This document shows positions 1-9,270 of a stretch of 64,000 nucleotides of DNA, one piece after another. The notes under the pieces were generated by a model. It made no database searches, was not told the DNA's origin, and saw only the letters and a list, made by a program, of their open reading frames with translations. The position numbers and the translations under genes were made by a program. The number at the start of each line of letters is the position of its first letter. The first letter of the stretch is position 1. This stretch comes from Glaciecola sp965660625 (lineage in GTDB: Bacteria > Pseudomonadota > Gammaproteobacteria > Enterobacterales > Alteromonadaceae). Location: positions 1 through 64,000 of the forward strand of contig CBFIAR010000006.1 in the NCBI GenBank assembly GCA_965660625.1, read 5' to 3'.

Positions 1-842
1 GAGAAGAAGGTCATGTGTCGTATTCGCGCTAATATCCAACGCTCAATGATTTGCACACCGACTTCGGCCTTAGATTTATCCTTGGGTTTATAGGGTCTGG
101 CAGGGATTATTGCTACACCATAATGGGCAGCCATTTGCTGATAGGCAGGATTGATATCGGGATCATAATTACAGGCTTTCGTGACGCCGCTTTTCAAATT
201 ATCGGGCACCACCACTTGTGGCACTCCTCCAAGAAACTCAAAGCAGCGTGCATGACTTTGCACCCAATCCGACAGCGTTTGTGTATAAGTCGCTTCCGCA
301 TAAGTGTAGTTCGAAGCACCCATCACTGCCACGAATATCTGAGCGGTGCGCACCTCCCCAGTTAGGCTGTTTACAATCGCAACGGTTTGCCCAGCATAAT
401 CCACAAATAGCTTTTCACCTGCAATATGGATTTGCCTCATGGAGCGTCTTTGCTTTTTGCTCCACACTAAGAAGTGATGACAATACTGCGCATAACCGTA
501 GCTGCGCGTTGGGTACTGCTCGGCGTATTCTTCCCACGCTAAATACTTGGTCATGCCCGGCTTAGTCAGCTCTTTACGCACAGCAAACCAGTCAGGCATT
601 TCGCGCTGGCTTGATAGAGCAACATCGGCTTTTGGGTAGAACAGTTCGGCTAAGCTCCGCTCGTCGAGCGCTTCAACGCTTGGCCAGTCAAGGTTTAAGG
701 CTTGCGCCTTCTTTATGGTTTTAGATACTAAGCCTACGCTTATTCGCAGGCTTCTGTTTATTTGACGAATGCTAAGGTCAGCTTGCAGCTTCAACCTCAA
801 TATATCTCTTAATTTACGCATTGATGATCTCTGTGCTGGCAT
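1..842 (-). CDS. istA: IS21-family transposase IstA, N-terminal 280 residues (cut by window edge)
   Basis: An uninterrupted minus-strand frame starts at ATG 842 behind a GGGAG ribosome-binding site and is open to base 1. The first ~45 residues (MRKLRDILRLKLQADLSIRQ, then NRSLRISVGLVSKTI) form the HTH that binds the terminal repeats. Residues ~135-260 carry the start of the DDE/RNase H-like catalytic core: LFVDYAGQTV contains the first acidic residue, VVVPDNLKSG the second, and the KAEVGVQIIERWI segment holds the third. This order is typical of IstA. The gene looks intact as far as it can be seen. IstB, the AAA+ partner needed for transposition, would lie to the left of the window. Confidence 0.88.
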   Translation of the reverse strand, partial: MPAQRSSMRKLRDILRLKLQADLSIRQINRSLRISVGLVSKTIKKAQALNLDWPSVEALDERSLAELFYPKADVALSSQREMPDWFAVRKELTKPGMTKYLAWEEYAEQYPTRSYGYAQYCHHFLVWSKKQRRSMRQIHIAGEKLFVDYAGQTVAIVNSLTGEVRTAQIFVAVMGASNYTYAEATYTQTLSDWVQSHARCFEFLGGVPQVVVPDNLKSGVTKACNYDPDINPAYQQMAAHYGVAIIPARPYKPKDKSKAEVGVQIIERWILARIRHMTFF

Positions 843-917
843 AACCTGCTCCCTCAAGCAAAAAAGGAAGTAGGTTATCAGTTACAAAATCAATGCGGGG
901 ATCTCATACTGGATGAG

Positions 918-1041
918 CGTGAACACCTATTCTGGACAAAGGCAAAAAAGTGCTCACGTTCCGGCCAGAATCAGTGCTCACGATAAAACAGTATGAGTGT
1001 TCACGTTCGGCCAGAATAGAGGTTCACGTTGCCCCAGAATA
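918..1041. repeat. Terminal repeats of the IS21-type element
   Basis: Four related units are seen. Three are direct: GTGCTCACGTTCCGGCCAGA at 950-969, GTGTTCACGTTCGGCCAGAA at 997-1016, and GGTTCACGTTGCCCCAGAAT at 1021-1040. One is inverted: CGTGAACACCTATTCTGG at 918-935, which nearly matches the reverse complement of 1011-1028. Repeated long sites of this kind at the istA side are a hallmark of IS21 ends and are bound by the transposase. Confidence 0.7.
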
Positions 1042-1866
1042 TGCAAGACTTTCCTAATGGTTTAAATTTGATTTTGACAGTCGCTCCATCCACGGATAGT
1101 GTTCTTGATTTCATATTTCACCAGACAGTTATTTAACTTAGAACTATTATTACAACCTTTCATAAAGTATTGCAAATATAGGAGTTTTGTATATATTATT
1201 ACATATAAACTATATTTAACTATTTTTATAAAAATAAATACATATAAAACAGTGGTTTATTAATTATATTTTTTAAGTTAAGTTTGCATATTATAATCTT
1301 TATAACGCTATATATCTTATATAAATAGAGATTAAATGTTTTATTCTAATTTAGTCTATTAAATGTTTATCTTTATCTAGGTTTAAGTGCTTAATGAAAG
1401 TCAATTTAGGTGGCTTTTGTATTCAAGATAGAAAGTTTATATGGTTAAGTTGGGAGTGGTTAACGAGTAAGAATTTGCAATTAACTTGAAAAGTGCATAT
1501 TTACTATTTACATCAGTCAATGTCGTTTTACTGGTTTTTTATGAGGAGCATTTGATTACGACTATGCGAGAGAATCTAGCTTGATTTTGAGTGGGTCTAA
1601 GTTTTCTAATCGTAAGGTTTTTCAAAACAACAAGACAATTAACAAATACTAAGAAATGATTTTTAACAAAATAATAAAAACGGTTTGTCGCAAGTTACAT
1701 CTTACTTCTTTGTAAAGTCGCAGTGCTAATCGGCCACTCAGTCAATGTTGCTGGTCATACTAAGATCTGTTTTGTGCTATTCTCAGTTTAATAATTATTT
1801 ATTACTTGCTTGCTCATTCCCCGATTTTCTCATATTCTCACCTATAGTCTCATGGTAGGTAAAACT
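1042..1866. other. AT-rich gene-free stretch
   Basis: About 0.8 kb between the insertion sequence and the defence operon. It is very AT-rich (runs of TATA, ATTTT and AAATA, mostly 1150-1400), has no frame resembling a known protein, and shows no tRNA-like or convincing small-RNA structure. The promoter of the downstream operon probably lies between about 1690 and 1860, but no clear -35/-10 pair could be assigned. The AT bias is typical of horizontally acquired spacers. Confidence 0.5.
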
Positions 1867-2052
1867 ATGTCCGATGAAATTATGACCTTGAAAGAGGTCG
1901 CTGACTATCTCAAGTTAGCAGAAAAAACCGCTTATAGACTAGCTGCTGAAGGCAAATTGCCGGGATTTAAAGTAGGCGGCAGTTGGCGGTTTAAACGTGA
2001 AGATGTACACAAATGGATTGAAGACAAGAAGGCATCGAACAAGAGTTCATAG
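1867..2052 (+). CDS. Small excisionase/MerR-like helix-turn-helix DNA-binding protein
   Basis: A 61-residue protein made of a single winged HTH of the excisionase-family type (HTH_17). MTLKEVADYLKLAEKTAYRL is the recognition helix region, and VGGSWRFKREDVHKWIE is the conserved wing and C-terminal helix. ATG 1867 is chosen because AGGT lies 7 bases upstream and the family motif starts just after it; an earlier ATG at 1852 is possible. The gene ends 32 bases before the first methylase gene and is co-oriented. Such proteins often precede type I restriction-modification genes. A regulatory role is an inference from position; it could also be a left-over excisionase of the island. Confidence 0.75.
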   Translation: MSDEIMTLKEVADYLKLAEKTAYRLAAEGKLPGFKVGGSWRFKREDVHKWIEDKKASNKSS

Positions 2053-2084
2053 ATAAGTGCATGGAAATAGGAAATTTAAATTAG

Positions 2085-3564
2085 ATGTCAGGTGAAAAAC
2101 TAACCTTATCGCAGCTAGAGCAATACCTTTCAAAAGCCGCTTGGATACTTAAGGGACCAGTAGATGCGTCTGACTTCAAGGTCTACATCTTTCCATTGCT
2201 GTTTTTCAAGCGGATATCAGATGTTTACGATGAAGAATATCGTTTTGCGTTGGAAGAATCAGATGGTGACGAGGACTATGCATTACTGCCTGAATTTCAT
2301 CGCTTTGATATTCCACAAGGTTGCCATTGGACCGATGTAAGAGAGACTACCACAAATGTTGGACTTGCTATCGAGCATGCCTTGCGAGGTATTGAGCAAG
2401 CCAATCAGGAGTTCTTGTATGGCATTTTTGGTGACACACAGTGGAGCAACAAGAACAAACTCTCAGACGCTCTATTAATAAACCTTGTAGAGCATTTTTC
2501 ACAATACGATCTTGGCAATGAAAATGTTGACCCTGACATGCTCGGTCAAGCATACGAATACCTAATCAAACACTTCGCCGACTTAACGAACAAAAAAGCG
2601 GGGGAGTTCAACACCTCGTTCTGTAGTTCATTTGCTGGGTTTAATCTTAGACCCACATGAAGGCCAAACAATCTATGATCCGGCCTGCGGCACAGGCGGC
2701 ATGCTGTTAGAGTGTGTTGATCACCTCAAACATAACAATGAAGACTACCGCACCCTTAAGCTTTTCGGCCAAGAGAAGAACCTCACCTCCAGCTCAATCG
2801 CTCGTATGAACATGTTTTTGCACGGTATTGAAGATTTTAAAATCTTGCGCGGTGATACTTTGCGCAGCCCAGCATTCTTCGAAGCGGACGGACTTCAAAC
2901 TTTTGACTGTGTAATTGCAAACCCACCGTTCTCCTTGAAGGAATGGGGAGCAGAGAATTGGGCCAATGATCCGTATGGCCGAAACATTGCCGGAGTTCCC
3001 CCTAAAGGCAATGGTGATATGGCTTGGGTGCAGCACATGGTCAAATCCATGAACAGCACCGGTCGTATGACAGTGGTGTTGCCACATGGCGCTTTGTTTC
3101 GAAAAGGCGCTGAAGGAAAAATTCGCAAAGCGTTGCTTGACCTAGATTTACTAGAAGCAGTCATTGGTCTTGGTCCCAATGTGTTTTACGGCACGCAATT
3201 AGCTGCGTGCGTTATAGTCTTCCAGCAAAACAAAGAGACAGAGAAAAAAGGCAAGGTTTTGTTTATAGATGCTTCAGATCAAATTCGTGTAGGTCGAGCC
3301 CAAAACCATTTGGAACCTAAGCATGTCCAACAAATTCACAAATGGTATCAAGCGTTCGAGGATGTAGAAAACTACGTTAAAGTCGCCTCGCTGAAAGACT
3401 TAGACGAAAATGACTGTAATTTGAATATTCCTCTCTATGTCGAAAAAATCATTGAAGATAATTTGCCTAGCGTAGAAGAAGCTATGGTTGAACTAAAAAG
3501 TGCATGGGAAGCAAGCCTAAAAGCCGAAGAAAAATTTAAAGCAGTACTGGAGAAGTTTCTCTAA
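2085..3564 (+). pseudogene. hsdM: Type I restriction-modification methylase HsdM, first copy, frameshifted
   Basis: Two adjoining frames together give one full HsdM of about 493 residues. The first (2085-2660) carries the HsdM_N helical domain (GPVDASDFKVYIFPLLFFKR, RISDVYDEEY). The second covers the N6-adenine methylase core with motif I DPACGTGG and motif IV NPPF. The break lies at 2610-2615, where the sequence reads TTCAACACCTCG; restoring one AC pair gives Phe-Asn-Thr-Pro-Arg and rejoins the frames without other change. The downstream frame could start only at a weak TTG inside the fold, so an independent product is unlikely. All other methylase motifs remain intact, so the lesion is recent, or phase-variable, or a sequencing error. 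The gene is followed by hsdM copy 2 with a 1-base TAATG overlap. The copies are clearly homologous along their full length but far from identical. Confidence 0.85.
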
Positions 3565-5042
3565 TGGCAAATGAAAACCAAGAACTAGACCAAAAGTCCC
3601 TAGAAAAATACCTTTGGGGTGCGGCCACGGCTTTGCGTGGCACAATCGATGCTGGCGACTACAAGCAATACATTTTCCCTTTACTTTTCTTTAAGCGTAT
3701 TTCAGACGTATACGATGAAGAATTTCAAAATGCCCTAGCAGAATCCGATTGGGATATGGAATACGCAGCCTTTGCCGAAAACCATCACTTTCAAATACCA
3801 GCGGGTGCGCATTGGAATGATGTGCGTGAAACTACAACCAACATAGGCTTGGCCTTACAAAACGCCATGCGTGCTATAGAGCAAGCAAACCCAAATACCT
3901 TACACGGTATTTTTGGCGATGCGAGCTGGACCAATAAAGATCGCCTCTCTGACGCAATGCTCACCAACCTGATTGAGCACTTTTCTCAGCAAACATTGAA
4001 CCTAAGCAATGTGCCTGACGACAAGCTCGGTAATGCCTATGAATACCTTATTAAGGAATTTGCCGATGATAGCGGCCATACCGCAGCGGAATTCTATACC
4101 AATCGGACAGTCGTCAAGTTAATGACCATGATCATGGACCCGCAACCAGGCGAGTCGGTCTACGATCCAACCTGTGGTTCTGGTGGTTTGCTATTGAACT
4201 GCGCCCTGCATTTGAAAGAAGAAGGCAAAGAATACCGAACGCTAAAACTATACGGCCAAGAGATAAACCTACTTACCTCAGCCATCGCTCGTATGAATAT
4301 GTTTATGCATGGCATAGAAGAGTTCGACATTATTCGTGGCGATACCTTGGCCAATCCAGGTCTGCTAGAGAATGACGAATTGAAGAAGTTCAACGTCATT
4401 CTGGCAAATCCGCCGTATTCGATTAAGTCTTGGGATAGAAAATCTTTTGAGAATGATCCATTCGGCCGGAACTTATGGGGCACACCACCGCAGGGGTGCG
4501 CGGACTACGCATTTCAGCAGCATATTCATAAAAGCCTAGATAAAAAAAATGGGCGCTACGCAATTCTGTGGCCACACGGTATTTTATTTCGTGATATGGA
4601 AGCGGAAATGCGGAGAAAAATGTTGGCATCTGATCAGATAGAGGCTGTTATTGGATTGGGAGCTAATCTGTTTTACAACTCTCCTATGGAAGCCATGATT
4701 TTGGTGGGCAACACTAATAAGCCTGAGCAGAGAAAAGGAAAAGTACTGTTTGTTAATGGCAAAGATGATGTCGTAGATAACAAAGGATTAGCTTACCTAA
4801 CGTCAGATCATATTAACAAACTATATCAAGCATATGCCGATTTCACGGATATACCTCACTACGCCAAAGTCGCTACTTTGGATGAAATCATGGACTTTGA
4901 TGGCAATATGAATATTAATTTTTACGTTAAACGTGATAACTCCGCTAATGAAGTAGATTTTAAAGAAACCTTAAACAATTGGGTGACGGCCAGTAATGAT
5001 TTAGAGGACTCTATGAATGCCTTGCTAAAGGAGGTTGTGTAA
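3564..5042 (+). CDS. hsdM: Type I restriction-modification methylase subunit HsdM, second copy
   Basis: A 492-residue N6-adenine DNA methyltransferase subunit of a type I system. Residues ~10-160 are the HsdM_N domain (FPLLFFKRISDVYDEEF). The Rossmann methylase core has the SAM-binding motif DPTCGSGG at 201-208 and the catalytic NPPY at 282-285. Length is normal for the family. The start codon overlaps the stop of the frameshifted first copy, and the stop overlaps the start of hsdS, so translation is probably coupled. With two HsdM genes and one HsdS, the native methylase may have been an M1-M2-S heterotrimer; if the first copy is dead, this one would have to supply both M subunits. Confidence 0.93.
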   Translation: MANENQELDQKSLEKYLWGAATALRGTIDAGDYKQYIFPLLFFKRISDVYDEEFQNALAESDWDMEYAAFAENHHFQIPAGAHWNDVRETTTNIGLALQNAMRAIEQANPNTLHGIFGDASWTNKDRLSDAMLTNLIEHFSQQTLNLSNVPDDKLGNAYEYLIKEFADDSGHTAAEFYTNRTVVKLMTMIMDPQPGESVYDPTCGSGGLLLNCALHLKEEGKEYRTLKLYGQEINLLTSAIARMNMFMHGIEEFDIIRGDTLANPGLLENDELKKFNVILANPPYSIKSWDRKSFENDPFGRNLWGTPPQGCADYAFQQHIHKSLDKKNGRYAILWPHGILFRDMEAEMRRKMLASDQIEAVIGLGANLFYNSPMEAMILVGNTNKPEQRKGKVLFVNGKDDVVDNKGLAYLTSDHINKLYQAYADFTDIPHYAKVATLDEIMDFDGNMNINFYVKRDNSANEVDFKETLNNWVTASNDLEDSMNALLKEVV

Positions 5043-6298
5043 TGGAGGAGCTACTTGAAAAAGGCATTGATGGGCTAAACCTAGATCGTTCTGATTGGCA
5101 GTTAGTTAAATTTGGTGATGTAGCCATTCAGCAGAAACAAACAGTTGACCGAGAAAATACAGATCTAACTCGCTATGTGAAGGGCGAGCATATGCATTCG
5201 GAGGATATTCACTTGCGTGAATGGGGTGAATTGCAAGATGAATATCTGGGGCCTGCTTTTATTAGGAAGTTTGAAGAGGGCGATATCCTTTATGGGTCTC
5301 GTCGAACATATTTGCGGAAAGTGGTGATTGCGCCATTCGATGGAATTACTTCAAATACAACATTCGTTATCAAGGCAAAAAATAAGCGGATCGATAAGCG
5401 ATTATTACCATTTATTATGCTATCAGAAGGTTTTTCTCAACATTCCATTCGTAACTCTAAGGGGTCTGTTAATCCCTATGTAAATTGGAAGGATTTGGCT
5501 GGGTATGAGTTTCTTTTGCCTTCTTTTGATCACCAAACTGTGCTTGTAGATCTACTAACATCTTTAGACACCTCATTACAAAGTGATAAGGCTCTACTGA
5601 GTAAAGCTCAGAAATTTGAAAAATCTGAAGAAAAATCAATTTTTTTGTCAAGCAAGCCAACCGACTCAATTAAGACCCCTCTTGGACGAATCAATAAAAA
5701 TTGGCAGTGCCTTACTCTAGAGAATCTAATAAAAGAAAAGTTCATAGTTTCACACCTAGATGGAAATCACGGGTCATTTTACCCAACTAATGATGAGTTT
5801 GTTGAGAAAGGCGTACCATATATATCGGCAAATTGTATTGAAGACGACAGAATTTCTTTCTCAAAAGCTAAGTATTTAACTCAAGAAAGAGCATCTGTTT
5901 TTAAAAAGGGTGTTGCGATTAATGGAGATGTTCTGCTAGCCCATAACGCTACTGTAGGTCCCGTTTGTATTTTAGAAACAGACCTGCCAAAAGTCATATT
6001 GAGTACAACTCTAACTTACTTTAGGGTGAATCCAGATAAAATGGATAGAGATTATCTGTACCATTTCATGGCTTCTAGATTATTTCAATCGCAATTGCAT
6101 CGAGTAATGACTCAATCGACTAGGAATCAGGTTCCTATTACGACACAGAGAAAACTGTATTTCTTAGTACCGACTATCTCAGAGCAAAGGAAAGCGACTA
6201 TTGAATTAAAAAAGGCTGTGTTACTACGAAAAAAAGTAGAGAGAAAAATTGACATATACAAGCTGTTGCAAAAAAGCATAATAAATCAGGTGTTTTAG
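5042..6298 (+). CDS. hsdS: Type I restriction-modification specificity subunit HsdS
   Basis: A 418-residue protein with two target-recognition domains separated by helical spacers, as expected for HsdS. TRD1 spans about residues 15-170 and ends in the family pattern NWKDLAGYEFLLPSFDHQ followed by a coiled-coil spacer. TRD2 spans about 215-385 (begins near PLGRINKNWQCLTLENL, ends at PTISEQRKATIELKKAV) and is followed by the second spacer helix. It recognises both halves of the bipartite DNA target for the HsdM and HsdR subunits. The second half is richer in A/T-ending codons than hsdM and hsdR, fitting the usual exchange of TRDs by recombination. The start overlaps the hsdM stop by one base. 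The target sequence cannot be predicted from sequence alone. Confidence 0.9.
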   Translation: MEELLEKGIDGLNLDRSDWQLVKFGDVAIQQKQTVDRENTDLTRYVKGEHMHSEDIHLREWGELQDEYLGPAFIRKFEEGDILYGSRRTYLRKVVIAPFDGITSNTTFVIKAKNKRIDKRLLPFIMLSEGFSQHSIRNSKGSVNPYVNWKDLAGYEFLLPSFDHQTVLVDLLTSLDTSLQSDKALLSKAQKFEKSEEKSIFLSSKPTDSIKTPLGRINKNWQCLTLENLIKEKFIVSHLDGNHGSFYPTNDEFVEKGVPYISANCIEDDRISFSKAKYLTQERASVFKKGVAINGDVLLAHNATVGPVCILETDLPKVILSTTLTYFRVNPDKMDRDYLYHFMASRLFQSQLHRVMTQSTRNQVPITTQRKLYFLVPTISEQRKATIELKKAVLLRKKVERKIDIYKLLQKSIINQVF

Positions 6299-6300
6299 GT

Positions 6301-9270
6301 ATGGGATTTACCGAATTAAATAGCGTAGAGAATTACATCATCAACCGACTTACTGGTGTAAATCTCAATCAAGGTCAGGTCGCTGAAACACCGTTGCAGC
6401 CCTATAGTGCCGTATGGCAATTTCAATCGCCTGAACGGCTTGGCCGTGGTGTGAATGAGGTGATGATCGAGGCGCAAGTTAAAGACGCCTTGCTACGCCT
6501 AAACCCTGAAATTCAGGCAAGACCAGAGCTTGCCGATGAAGTTATTTACAAACTTCGTGCTATTTTAATTTCGGTAAACCAAATTGGTCTGGTCAAAGCC
6601 AATGAAGAATTCTTCTTATGGCTTATGGGCGAAAAGACCATGCCATTTGGCGTGAACAATCGCCATGTACCTGTGCGCTTAATCGACTTTGATAACCTCA
6701 CCAATAATCAATACATAGTTACTAATCAGTTCCGTATTCATCAACGCGAAACCAAGATACCCGATGTGGTAATGTTGATTAACGGTATTCCAGTGGTGGT
6801 TGGTGAGGCTAAAACACCAATACGTCCAGCGGTTAGCTGGCTAGATGGCGCGAACGAAGTCCACAATATCTACGAAAATGCTGTTCCTCAGCTATTCGTG
6901 CCGAATATATTGTCGTTCGCGACTGAAGGAAAAGAGCTGTTTTACGGCGCGATACGCTGCCCATTAGAATTCTGGGCACCATGGCGATTAGAAAATGACG
7001 ATGAAGTGATAGCAAAAAGTTTTGGCTTAGTTGGTGTGGGTAAAGAACTTAACGATTTACTGAGCCCCACGCGATTGTTAGATATCATGCGTAACTTCTC
7101 ACTGTTCACCAGTAACAATAAGAAACAGCGTATCAAGATAATTCCACGCTTCCAGCAATACGAAGGCGCTAACAAGATTGTTCAGCGTGTTATTGAGGGG
7201 AAAATCAAAAAGGGGTTGATCTGGCATTTCCAAGGTTCAGGCAAATCGTTGTTGATGGTATTCGCTGCGCAAAAGCTCCGCCGTGAAGCGTCACTCAAGA
7301 GTCCAACTGTTATTGTTCTGGTAGACAGAACTGACCTCGATACACAAATCAGCGGCACCTTTAATGCCGCAGACGTTGCTAATGTTGAAAGCACCGAAAG
7401 CATTAAAGAGCTTCAACAGATGCTGGAGCGCGATACCCGCAAGATCATTATTTCGATGATCCATAAGTTTCGTGATGCTAAGCCCAACATGAATACACGC
7501 GAGAATATCATCGTGCTGGTGGATGAAGCTCACCGAACACAAGAAGGTGACTTAGGCCGTCAAATGCGTGCGGCACTGCCCAATGCATTTTTGTTTGGGT
7601 TAACCGGAACACCCGTTAACAAGGCTGACAAAAATACGTTTTGGGCGTTTGGGGCAGAAGAAGATCAGGGTGGCTATATGAGCCGCTATACCTTCCATGA
7701 CTCTATCCGTGATGAAGCGACCCTGCCACTCCACTTTGAACCGCGTCTTGTCGATGTTCATGTTGATAAGGACTCATTGGATGAAGCCTTCACAAATTTG
7801 AAGGAAAGTGCTGGACTGACTGACGAAGAGGCTGATGCTCTAAATCAGAAGTCTGCAAAGATGGCTGCTTTCCTTAAAGCGCCTGAGCGCGTTGAAAAAA
7901 TCGTTACTGATATCGCTGAACACTTCAAAGAGAAAGTATTACCGCACGGTTTTAAAGCCATGATCGTAACGCCTGATCGCCACGCTTGTGTTCAGTACAA
8001 AGAAGAATTAGATAAACATTTTGCGGTAGAGGCTAGCAAGGTTGTAATATCGACCACTGCGAATGACGATTTCGAATTTAAGAAGAAATGGGGCGTTGAT
8101 AAGAGCCAACAAGAGAAGGTCGTTGATGAATTTAACGATGCTACGTCCGACCTTAAATTCATAATTGTGACCGCTAAGCTCTTAACAGGGTTTGATGCCC
8201 CCATATTGCAAACGATGTATTTGGATAAATCCATAAAAGATCACACATTGCTTCAAGCAATTTGCCGCACCAACCGCTTGTATCCGCATAAAACATTTGG
8301 ACGAATTGTCGATTACTTCGGCGTATTCGATGACGCAGCAAAGGCATTAGAGTTTGATGAAGAAAGTCTACAACAGGTCATTACGAATTTGGCAGAGCTA
8401 CGCGCTAAGTTACCACAGGCTATGATAGATGCACTTGCGCATTTTGAGGGTGTAGACCGAACTTTAGAGGGATTTGAAGGCTTAGAAGCTGCGCAGGATG
8501 CCATTAATAATGATGAGAAAAAAGACGCCTTTGCCGCTGACTTCAAATATCTAGCTAAGCTTTGGGAGTCGCTCTCACCTGACAATATTCTTGACGTTTA
8601 CAACCAAGATTATAAATGGTTAGCTCAAGTATACGAATCCGTTAAACCTGCATCTGACAATATTGGTAAGTTGTTATGGCTCACTTTAGGCGCTCAGACT
8701 ACGCAACTAATCCACGATAATATTCATGTTGGCGAAGTGCATACGCTGGATGAGTTCGTGATGGATGCCGATGTCATCGAGGATATCTTTAATAATCCCG
8801 ACCCAAGAAAAACCAAACAGCTTGAGAAGGCTTTAGCTAAACGATTCAAAGACCGTGTCGATTTGCCGGTATTTAAGTCCCTAAGTGAACGACTGGAAAC
8901 GCTTAGAGATAAGGCTGAAAAAGGACTGATTGCATCAATCGATTTTGTTAAAGAGCTATGTAAGATTGCTAAAGAAACTCTACAGGCTGAAAAAGAACTA
9001 GAAACAGAGATTCAAGAAAAGTCGCCTAAAGCCGCGTTGACAGAGCTTTTTTTGGAGTTAAAAAGCGAACAAACACCAGCCGTCGTCGAGCGCATTGTCA
9101 GTGATATTGATGGTATTGTGCGAATAGTGCGCTTTCCAGGGTGGCAGACGACAACTGGCGGAGAGCGTGAAGTTCAGAAATCACTGCGGAAAACGCTTTT
9201 GAAATACAAATTACATACTGATCAAGCGTTGTTTGATCAGGCATATGCTTACATTCGGGAATATTATTAA
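6301..9270 (+). CDS. hsdR: Type I restriction endonuclease and translocase subunit HsdR
   Basis: A 989-residue motor-nuclease. The N-terminal PD-(D/E)xK nuclease has Asp155 in KIPDVV and the E169-A-K171 pair in VVVGEAKTP. The SF2 translocase follows with Walker A QGSGKS (311-316), DEAH box (408-411) and motif III LTGTP. Helicase motif VI appears in LLQAICRTNR. The C-terminal third is helical and would contact the methylase core. All key residues are present, so it should be able to cut DNA after ATP-driven translocation when an unmodified target is found. It lies 2 bases after hsdS and its stop overlaps the start of the next gene, the HamA-like nuclease, by one base. Confidence 0.94.
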   Translation: MGFTELNSVENYIINRLTGVNLNQGQVAETPLQPYSAVWQFQSPERLGRGVNEVMIEAQVKDALLRLNPEIQARPELADEVIYKLRAILISVNQIGLVKANEEFFLWLMGEKTMPFGVNNRHVPVRLIDFDNLTNNQYIVTNQFRIHQRETKIPDVVMLINGIPVVVGEAKTPIRPAVSWLDGANEVHNIYENAVPQLFVPNILSFATEGKELFYGAIRCPLEFWAPWRLENDDEVIAKSFGLVGVGKELNDLLSPTRLLDIMRNFSLFTSNNKKQRIKIIPRFQQYEGANKIVQRVIEGKIKKGLIWHFQGSGKSLLMVFAAQKLRREASLKSPTVIVLVDRTDLDTQISGTFNAADVANVESTESIKELQQMLERDTRKIIISMIHKFRDAKPNMNTRENIIVLVDEAHRTQEGDLGRQMRAALPNAFLFGLTGTPVNKADKNTFWAFGAEEDQGGYMSRYTFHDSIRDEATLPLHFEPRLVDVHVDKDSLDEAFTNLKESAGLTDEEADALNQKSAKMAAFLKAPERVEKIVTDIAEHFKEKVLPHGFKAMIVTPDRHACVQYKEELDKHFAVEASKVVISTTANDDFEFKKKWGVDKSQQEKVVDEFNDATSDLKFIIVTAKLLTGFDAPILQTMYLDKSIKDHTLLQAICRTNRLYPHKTFGRIVDYFGVFDDAAKALEFDEESLQQVITNLAELRAKLPQAMIDALAHFEGVDRTLEGFEGLEAAQDAINNDEKKDAFAADFKYLAKLWESLSPDNILDVYNQDYKWLAQVYESVKPASDNIGKLLWLTLGAQTTQLIHDNIHVGEVHTLDEFVMDADVIEDIFNNPDPRKTKQLEKALAKRFKDRVDLPVFKSLSERLETLRDKAEKGLIASIDFVKELCKIAKETLQAEKELETEIQEKSPKAALTELFLELKSEQTPAVVERIVSDIDGIVRIVRFPGWQTTTGGEREVQKSLRKTLLKYKLHTDQALFDQAYAYIREYY

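Larger units (their letters stand above)
1..1041 (-). mobile_element. IS21-family insertion sequence (one end and the istA side)
   Basis: The element is read on the minus strand and runs off the left edge. It consists of the first 280 codons of an IstA-type transposase and, upstream of it, a cluster of related repeats ending near base 1041, as expected for the multiple terminal transposase-binding repeats of IS21 elements. IstB and the other end lie outside the window. The outer boundary is placed at the last repeat and is approximate; no target duplication can be checked here. Confidence 0.8.

Noticed and set aside
51..565. Plus-strand open frames at the left edge
   Set aside because: They lie opposite the clear istA frame, which has the DDE transposase motifs and a proper start.
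2632..3564. Separate gene for the C-terminal half of the first HsdM
   Set aside because: The only start is a TTG inside the conserved fold with no ribosome-binding site, and the N-terminal half ends in the middle of the same protein; a frameshifted single gene explains both.
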